From Siderastrea radians (taxonomy: Eukaryota > Cnidaria > Anthozoa > Scleractinia > Rhizangiidae), in contig OZ024892.1 in NCBI GenBank assembly GCA_964017195.1, positions 7,655,366-7,719,365 on the forward strand: DNA of 64,000 bases, read 5' to 3'. The notes under the pieces are model-generated. The model searched no databases, was not told the DNA's origin, and saw nothing but the letters and a program-made list of their open reading frames with translations. Of this stretch, positions 58,072 to 64,000 are shown one piece after another. Numbering within the stretch: position 1 is the stretch's first letter; every line of letters starts with the position of its first letter. The position numbers and the translations under genes were made by a program.

Positions 58072-59533
58072 GCCTATTCTTGGAAAACATTTAGTAGCTT
58101 GTCTCAATTATGCACATAATTACGGAGAGTTATCTAACTCTCAGAAACAAGCGGTGATCACTTTATTAGAAAAGAAGGGAAAAGATAAAAGGCTGATCAA
58201 AACTTGGAGACCGATTTCCTTAATTAACGTGGACACCAAAATTGCCTCTAAGGCGTTAGCTAAACGATTAGAGAATATACTACCTGACTTGATTCATTAC
58301 AACCAAAACGCTTATCTGAAAGGTAGATCAATATTTGACGCCATCAGGACAATTGATGATGTATTAGAATATACAAAATGTAGTGATCAGTCGGGTATCC
58401 TTGTAACAATTGATTTTGAAAAAGCGTTTGACTCTTTGGACCATAGATTCTTATTAAAGGTCCTTCGCACTTTCAATTTCGGACCATCTTTTATTCAGTG
58501 GATTCGCACCTTTTACTCGAATGTGTCTAGTTGCGTAATAAATAATGGTTTTGCGACAAGTTACTTTAATGTTGACCGTGGTGTGAGACAAGGTGATCCC
58601 TTATCCCCTCTCTTGTTTATTCTTAGTTTAGAAGTTCTAGCTTGTAGTATTCGACAGAATGATAAGATTCAAGGGATCAAAATTGAGGATGAAGTTGTGA
58701 AAATCTCTCTTTTCGCCGATGACATGACATGCTTTTTGAGAAATAAGTCTTCAGATGAGAACCTGATTGTTAATTTAGATTTGTTTTCGAGATTCTCAGG
58801 TTTAAAATTAAATGAGGAAAAAACAGAATTTTTTTGCTTAGGGGTCCAAAATTTATCTAAATCGTTTTCCTATGAATTTAAACACTCAATTACGATTTTA
58901 GGCGTACATTTTGACTATGATGAGCTTTCTAGGAAAAAGGCTAACTTCGAAGCAATCACTAAGTTTATTAAAAAAACATTAGGCATGTGGAAATGGAGGG
59001 GACTCACACTTATAGGAAAAATACAAATCGTTAAATCTTTTGATATTCCGAAATTTATGTCCAAAGCTTCGCTTATTCATGTCTCTAAAGATCTCATACA
59101 GGCAGTCAATAAAGAACTTTACAGCTTCATTTGGAAAGGAAAGGATAAGGTTAAACGGTTAGCCTTGATTAATGACATTGAAAATGGAGGGCTAAAGATG
59201 CTGGATATAGAATCTATGGTTCTAGCGCAAAGAACGATGTGCTTGAAGAAGTATATTGAGGACTATGTTAGTCCCTGGAAGATTTTCTTAAACCACTATT
59301 TGAAAAAATTAGGGGGAAAGTTCATTTTGCAGTGTCATTTTGATTGCCAAAAATTGCCCATATTTTTAACTGAGTTTTACAAAGATTGTCTTGCTGCTTG
59401 GTCAACTCTTTCAAGTAAAGAAGTGTGTTCGTACGAGGATGTTATGAACCAATATTTGTGGAATAATAAAAACATTCTATGTGAAGGTAAATCTTTATAT
59501 TATGCCTTTTTTCACATAAACTGTGGGATTAGC
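58072..59533 (+). pseudogene. Reverse transcriptase domain of the LINE
   Basis: The longest surviving frame (ATG at 58154, open earlier) carries the RT core: TWRPISLINVDTKI, LKGRSIFDAIRTIDDV, TIDFEKAFDSLDH (first catalytic Asp), RGVRQGDPLSPLLF, and FADD at 58712-58723 (the catalytic Asp pair), followed by the thumb. It would copy LINE RNA at a nicked target. The catalytic residues remain, but the frame is closed by shifts on both sides. Confidence 0.88.
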
Positions 59534-60038
59534 AAAATCGGAGATTGTCTCTAAAGACAATACGTTTCTGGAAAGTGATAAAATTTTCAGGTCAAAACTA
59601 TCCCCTAGTCAATACTTCCTCTTAATGGGAGTAGTCAGTGCCATTCCAAAGGAATGGCGCTCCATTATCAAGGGTGAGAGTATATACTGTGAGACATATC
59701 CCTGCCCTGCAAATTCTTTTGAAGTGCCAATAAAGGGGGGAATGTTGGATATTTCTAGCATTTCCTCCAAAATTGTTTATGAAGAGTTTCTTTCTCGTAA
59801 AGTTATTCCTCCTACTGCCCAAAACAAATATAAAAAAGAGTATCCAAATCTCTCCGTCGATTGGAAGAAAATCTGTTCTCTAGCGTTTAGCGTTACTTTG
59901 GATACAAAGTTAAGAGCTTTTCGGTACAAATTGCTAAACCATATTGTGTATACAAATGACAGACTTTATAAATTTAAGATTGTAGACTCACCATTATGTG
60001 CTTTCTGTAACTTTCTCAAACTCATTAATAATTCATAA
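59523..60038 (+). pseudogene. LINE ORF2 C-terminal part with first half of the zinc knuckle
   Basis: Continues the RT frame after a shift (KSEIVSKDNTF). It includes LRAFRYKLLNHIVYTNDRLY and ends in SPLCAFCN, the first two cysteines of a zf-RVT knuckle, where a foldback insertion interrupts it. Confidence 0.8.
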
Positions 60039-60300
60039 AGAGAAAACAAAGGAAATCACTACCGTGACGGTGGTTTGGATAACGGATCTTAATTAGCATA
60101 AAATTTTGCGAACTTTTGCTTTGAATTTCTCCAAGAATTATGAATGGTTTGAGAAGCCATATCAAAAACTCGAAAGAGTGTTTCATCAGGTATCCAAACA
60201 CCTTGAAGTCGGTCAAAAAAACTCGGCTGCACCTCGTTTTTTCAACCCACTTCTCGGGGTTTGGATATCCTGATGAAACACTCTTTCTCGTGTTTGATAT
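60012..60300. mobile_element. Foldback MITE inserted in the LINE
   Basis: Arms at ~60161-60207 and ~60256-60297 pair (GAAAGAGTGTTTCATCAGG with its complement, ATCCAAAC with GTTTGGAT). LINE coding resumes directly after it with ENESLEHLLFLCKA, the second half of the zinc knuckle. Exact ends are estimated. Confidence 0.65.
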
Positions 60301-60661
60301 ATTACATGAAAATGAATCCCTCGAGCATTTATTGTTTCTTTGCAAAGCAAGCGAGGTATTCTGGAAAGAGGTATTGTCGTGGTTGGCCATCCATAAGAAT
60401 GAACTTTTAAATGTTTCTCTCACTGATGTTTTGTTTGGTAAATTCGATATTAATAAAGACTTTATGGTAGTTAACCATGTTCTTCTTCTTGGAAAATATT
60501 TTATTTATAGGTGTAAGCTTGATAATATTAAACCTTCTTTGGCAGTTTTTAAGGCTAAATTAAAAGCTACTTTAAATTTAGAATTTTACATTGCCAGGAA
60601 AAAAGGCACACTCGCTCAACATTACAGAAAGTGGAATATCTTTATTCCTGTATTAATTTAG
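60301..60661 (+). pseudogene. LINE ORF2 terminus after the insertion
   Basis: ESLEHLLFLCKASEVFWKEV supplies the His and Cys of the zf-RVT knuckle and the following helix; the stop is TAG at 60659-60661. A T/A-rich 3' UTR follows to the A-tract. Confidence 0.75.
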
Positions 60662-61057
60662 ATAATTTCCCTTTCCATTCCACCATTTTAAAAACGCAAC
60701 AAATATATATTGTTTTTTTTAAGGTCACCCTTTTTTTTTTCGCAACTTGTTTTTTTTTACCTTTTGTTTAGAAAGCTGGTGTTTGCATTGTTATGTTTCC
60801 GTTTTCTTTCCGCTCTCCATAGCATAATATACTTGTATTTTTTATTACTGTAACGTGCATATGTTTGTAGTAAGTAATGTTAGGCTTGTTAGTATTTATT
60901 TTTATTGTAGTAGTGGTAGTGTAAGTACCGTTCGGACTGTAAGTAATGTTTAAATTGTAAGTAATGTTTTTTTTGTTTTTTTTTTCTCTTCTTTGTATTG
61001 TTGTATTGTATTTTGCTGTAATGGCAAGAAATAAAAAATTTGCAAAAAAAAAAAAAA

Positions 61058-61085
<28 letters not shown>

Positions 61086-61089
<4 letters not shown>

Positions 61090-61775
61090 TTTCTCCGAAA
61101 ATTAGCTGCATAGGATACGTTGCCGCCCTATGCATGCTATTTAGGGACATAGCATATAAACATCTTGTACTGCTTTAATAATAATAATGATGTATACACA
61201 GGGTAGCCCCATCAGTATAAAAACACTGGTAACAAAGGGGGTTCTGTTACTAAATAAGTGCCCAAGATAGTAAAATAGATATCTTCAAACATTAATAGTG
61301 GTATGCATGGTTACGTGGCGGAAGCCTGATGCAAACACGAGAGTGTTGGGAGAATTCAAAGGATTATGTGAGCTTGATCGATCACAGACTCTTAGACATT
61401 TGTAACTGAAGAGGATATCTCTTAACAACAAAAAAGGCTAATACATGCATAATGTGTACAGTGTACTGGGAGGGTACTTTAATTTAAAGGGTTTTGGATT
61501 CAAGGGAGCTGCCTTAACCTCTCCCCATCCCCCCCCCCCCCTTCCTTAAACAAAAATAACAAAAAAAAAAAATGAAACTACACACACGAAGAGGGCACTT
61601 TCTACTTGACACTGATTTCTGCCATACTTCATGGAATTGGAATGGGTGTATGTTTCAATGAAAATAGCACTTCAAAATGTACTTCTGGAGCAAATTACAT
61701 ATTCATCTCAGTGTTGAGATTGACCCAAGGGAGTTATTGTCATATGAGACCAGTATACAAAGGGAGCTCAGACCA
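61086..61775. other. Non-coding interval
   Basis: Only a poly-C tract (~61528-61541) and simple repeats; no gene. Confidence 0.4.
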
Positions 61776-61880
61776 GGCCCCAGTTGTTCAAAAGGTGGAT
61801 AAGTGTTAGGGAAATCAATTGCGTTATCCACTGGATAGAGATTTATCCAAGCGCTATCCAACTTTTGAACAACTGGGGCC
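61776..61880. mobile_element. GGCCCCAGTTGTTCAAAAGG palindromic MITE (105 bp)
   Basis: GGCCCCAGTTGTTCAAAAGG at the left is mirrored by CTTTTGAACAACTGGGGCC at the right, with TTATCCACTGGATA repeats between. I know this style of GGATAA-rich palindrome as a widespread invertebrate MITE. Confidence 0.8.
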
Positions 61881-63446
61881 AGTATAACTGGACTGGTATG
61901 GTTAAGTTTATTTACATGAGACCAGCATCATGAAAGTATAAGTGATCACATAAGGCCTGTAAGAACTCAGCACACTAGTTCTCACCTGCCATAGCATGTT
62001 TCCACAAAATTGGTGTGAACCAAAATCCTCAAGCAAATTGCTGAACAGAAGGACAAAAATCTCAGCTGGTCTATTCAATATTGTGTAGGCAATTACTTAA
62101 ACCAGCTCATGTAGTCAGAAGCGATGGATTATTACAAGGACAAAGCTGAAGTCACACTAGTCTGAGTTTGCACGCGTATCATACAATGTCCATCTTTATT
62201 TATCACAGTCATCATCCTCATAGCACAAGTCCAGGTGGAGTAAAAGACCACAAATGAGCACCATACTAAAAATTCTTATTTATTTGCTTTGAGATGCTCC
62301 CTAATAAATGGCTTGAAATTTACAACAATAAAAGCACTGCACTTCCATTTGAAAATCATTTGCAGCTGCTGATTATAATAAATAAAACACGCTCTTTAGA
62401 AATTGCTATTGATGTCTCAGCCATTAGGCATGTCAATATTTCAAGCAAATGTTGGGTATGCTTATCTTCAATGTATAAAATACTTCCTGCTAACTAATAA
62501 GTTTATATCAGTGTTCTCTCTGCAAAAGTCCTCATTCGAAAGGGCCGAACAACTCAGTCTATCTTTCTCTTGGCGCGAAAACCTTTGAAAAGATGAACAA
62601 ATTAAGTTACAAACAAGTACACCGAAAACTTGGGCTTGTCTGGTATCGGTTTGAGTAAAATAATTGAAGTACATACAATGACGCTCTTAACAAAAGAAGT
62701 AAAGTCAAGGCTGTGTCAATTCAATCTCTCGTTATTAACACATAAAGGTACTGACCATTCAATTCTAGAAGCTTCTCCTTCAAGGCCAGTCAAGCCAGTA
62801 GAGCTGAATGTTAGTCAATCCCAACAATTCAATTCGCCATCTTGCTTCGCGCAAGATTGTTGTTGTCGTTGTTTAGCCTTTATCCACGGACGACAAACCC
62901 AAAAACTGCACATCTTCGAAATCGCTTCGAGCTGAATCTTAGCGTTTTCCTCAGTCGTCGGTAGCTTTCATTGTATATCAATATTAGCAAGGAAAATGTA
63001 AGTTTCATCGCTCAAACACTTGACAAAGACCAAAGAGACAAACATTCTGCTCGATTTGTGACGTCATACGGCCCGCTTCCTCGGCCAACTCGTTCCCAGT
63101 CTTCGGAGACACGATTTTGGTCATTTTGGGTACTTTCAACGGCAAAAAAACGGATTTTTGTATCCTGACATCCAATTTCTCTTGCCATTTCGGAATTAAC
63201 ACATCATGAACTACCAAAATGTGCCAAAAATTTTTTTAGTTCATAGGCACTTTAAGGGTTTGGTTAAGACACCCATTTAAAAGCCGCTTTAAGCCATCAG
63301 GCATTTTGAGTGGTAAATTTATTAAGAAAACAAGCATTTCGGGACTTCAATAGGTGTCGTTGGTTGCAGTTACGAGGTGGTCGAATTAACGAGGATTTAA
63401 AATAAGAAAATGACCAGGTCTAGAAGAGGGTCTCAGTGGGGTTAAC
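61881..63446. other. Non-coding interval; right end of the TTAA element
   Basis: No supported gene. The right inverted end of the composite element occupies ~63000-63255. Confidence 0.35.
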
Positions 63447-63880
63447 TGTCAAAAGGCCTGAAATTTAACCATCAGCCGTGAAATAGGGACGATTTTTACC
63501 GTCAACGGAAGCTACTGATTATTAGTCGTCAAACGGTCGCTTCCAAATCTTCGATTTTAGGTCTGTTCTAGCTTGTTGTTAATGCACGTTTTGTAATATC
63601 ACAGTAGTTCAAAGTATCCTATAACGTTAATGCTTTTCTTAGAGTGTAACCAATTTTGATTTGTCGAAAGGCCTGAATTAACCACCCGCCTTAAAATAGG
63701 GACGATTTTTACCATCAACGAAAGCTACTATTATTAATCGTCAAACGGTCTAAGCAAATCGCCGATTCAAGTTAGGTCCGTCAGCAGCTCCTGTACTATC
63801 ACAAAAGTTAAAGTTGAAAACTACCGCTCAGTATAAATTTAATGCTTTCTTAGAGTGTGACCAGTTACTTGACTTGTCTT
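63447..63880. repeat. Tandem repeat, ~213-bp unit
   Basis: Two units (from ~63447 and ~63661) share AAAGGCCTGAA, ATAGGGACGATTTTTACC, GAAAGCTACT or variant, TCGTCAAACGGTC and TTTCTTAGAGTGTRACCA. A third, very diverged start may lie near 63878. Confidence 0.75.
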
Positions 63881-64000
63881 AGAAAGGAACGATCGATCAC
63901 CCGCGAAAACAAAACAATTCCAAAACACATTAAGAAACATAACAAACGAATGCCTCGAAGGAATTTTCTCGAAATAACAATCAACCGTGAAAACACAAAA

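Larger units (their letters stand above)
57517..61085 (+). mobile_element. 5'-truncated L1/Tx1-type LINE
   Basis: The element begins within ORF2 (the endonuclease part is missing) and ends in an A-tract merging with (AAT)n at ~61042-61085. Conceptual translation gives linker motifs (IIRSRARWYEQGEKSNKYF), the reverse transcriptase, and a C-terminal zinc-knuckle (zf-RVT) region. It has a frameshift near 58060, another near 59530, and a foldback insertion near 60012-60300, so it is dead. The style of the RT (WRPISLINVDTKI, RGVRQGDPLSPLLFILSLE) and the zf-RVT tail suit the L1/Tx1 group rather than CR1 or RTE. Confidence 0.88.
56142..63255. mobile_element. Inverted TTAA-element ends enclosing 7.1 kb
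   Basis: TTAAAGTGCCTATGAACTAA followed by an A/T run begins at 56142 and its complement ends at 63255. Inner parts also correspond: GTGTCTCC and GACGTCACAAATCGxGCAGAA occur ~160-210 bp inside both ends. This could be one foldback element split by later insertions (the LINE and others) or two solo elements in opposite orientation. TTAA at both outer borders favours one element. Confidence 0.5.

Overview
The window looks like nuclear DNA of an anthozoan cnidarian, most likely a stony coral. It is AT-rich and gene-poor, its genes have introns with GT..AG borders, it carries poly(A) signals, and it is dense in small foldback DNA transposons, a tRNA-derived SINE and an L1/Tx1-type LINE. No prokaryotic features are present. 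Species cannot be fixed from the sequence alone.

Layout. 1-10 kb (+ strand): two unrecognised, basic, low-complexity proteins. The first is a ~198-aa reading frame (375-971). The second is a two-exon gene (6698-10081) whose first coding exon is only 10 nt. 11-31 kb (- strand): two paralogous two-exon genes (12850-16480 and 21248-30615), each coding ~210 aa with two membrane segments and a cysteine-bearing extracellular loop. Their motifs match the BK-channel beta-subunit (KCNMB) family. A decayed third C-terminal exon lies in the intron of the first gene. 31-33 kb: tandem repeats and a repeat rich in TTTCAGACC. 33-53 kb (- strand): a tandem array of four compact genes for secreted TNF-superfamily ligands. 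Each has a signal-peptide exon (69 nt), an exon with the TNF-homology A strand (85 nt), and an exon with the rest of the domain (341 nt in the two intact copies). Copies II and III are intact (164 aa). Copy I is a clear pseudogene. Copy IV has intact exons 1 and 3 but a 4-bp insertion with a stop in exon 2. 53-64 kb: repeats, including a 5'-truncated, frameshifted LINE (~57.5-61.1 kb) that is itself split by a foldback element. The LINE lies between two inverted ends of a TTAA-flanked element 7.1 kb apart.

Mobile DNA explains much of the rest. At least four different inverted-repeat families sit in TTAA sites, two are flanked by TA (Tc1/mariner-like), one by TTA, and one by an 8-bp duplication (hAT-like). 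Because the TNF copies are tandem duplicates, their flanks serve as natural empty sites that date several insertions to after the duplication.

The two most interesting systems are a KCNMB-like pair in a cnidarian and the recently expanding and decaying array of soluble TNF-like ligands. All family assignments come from reading motifs by eye; no database search was possible.
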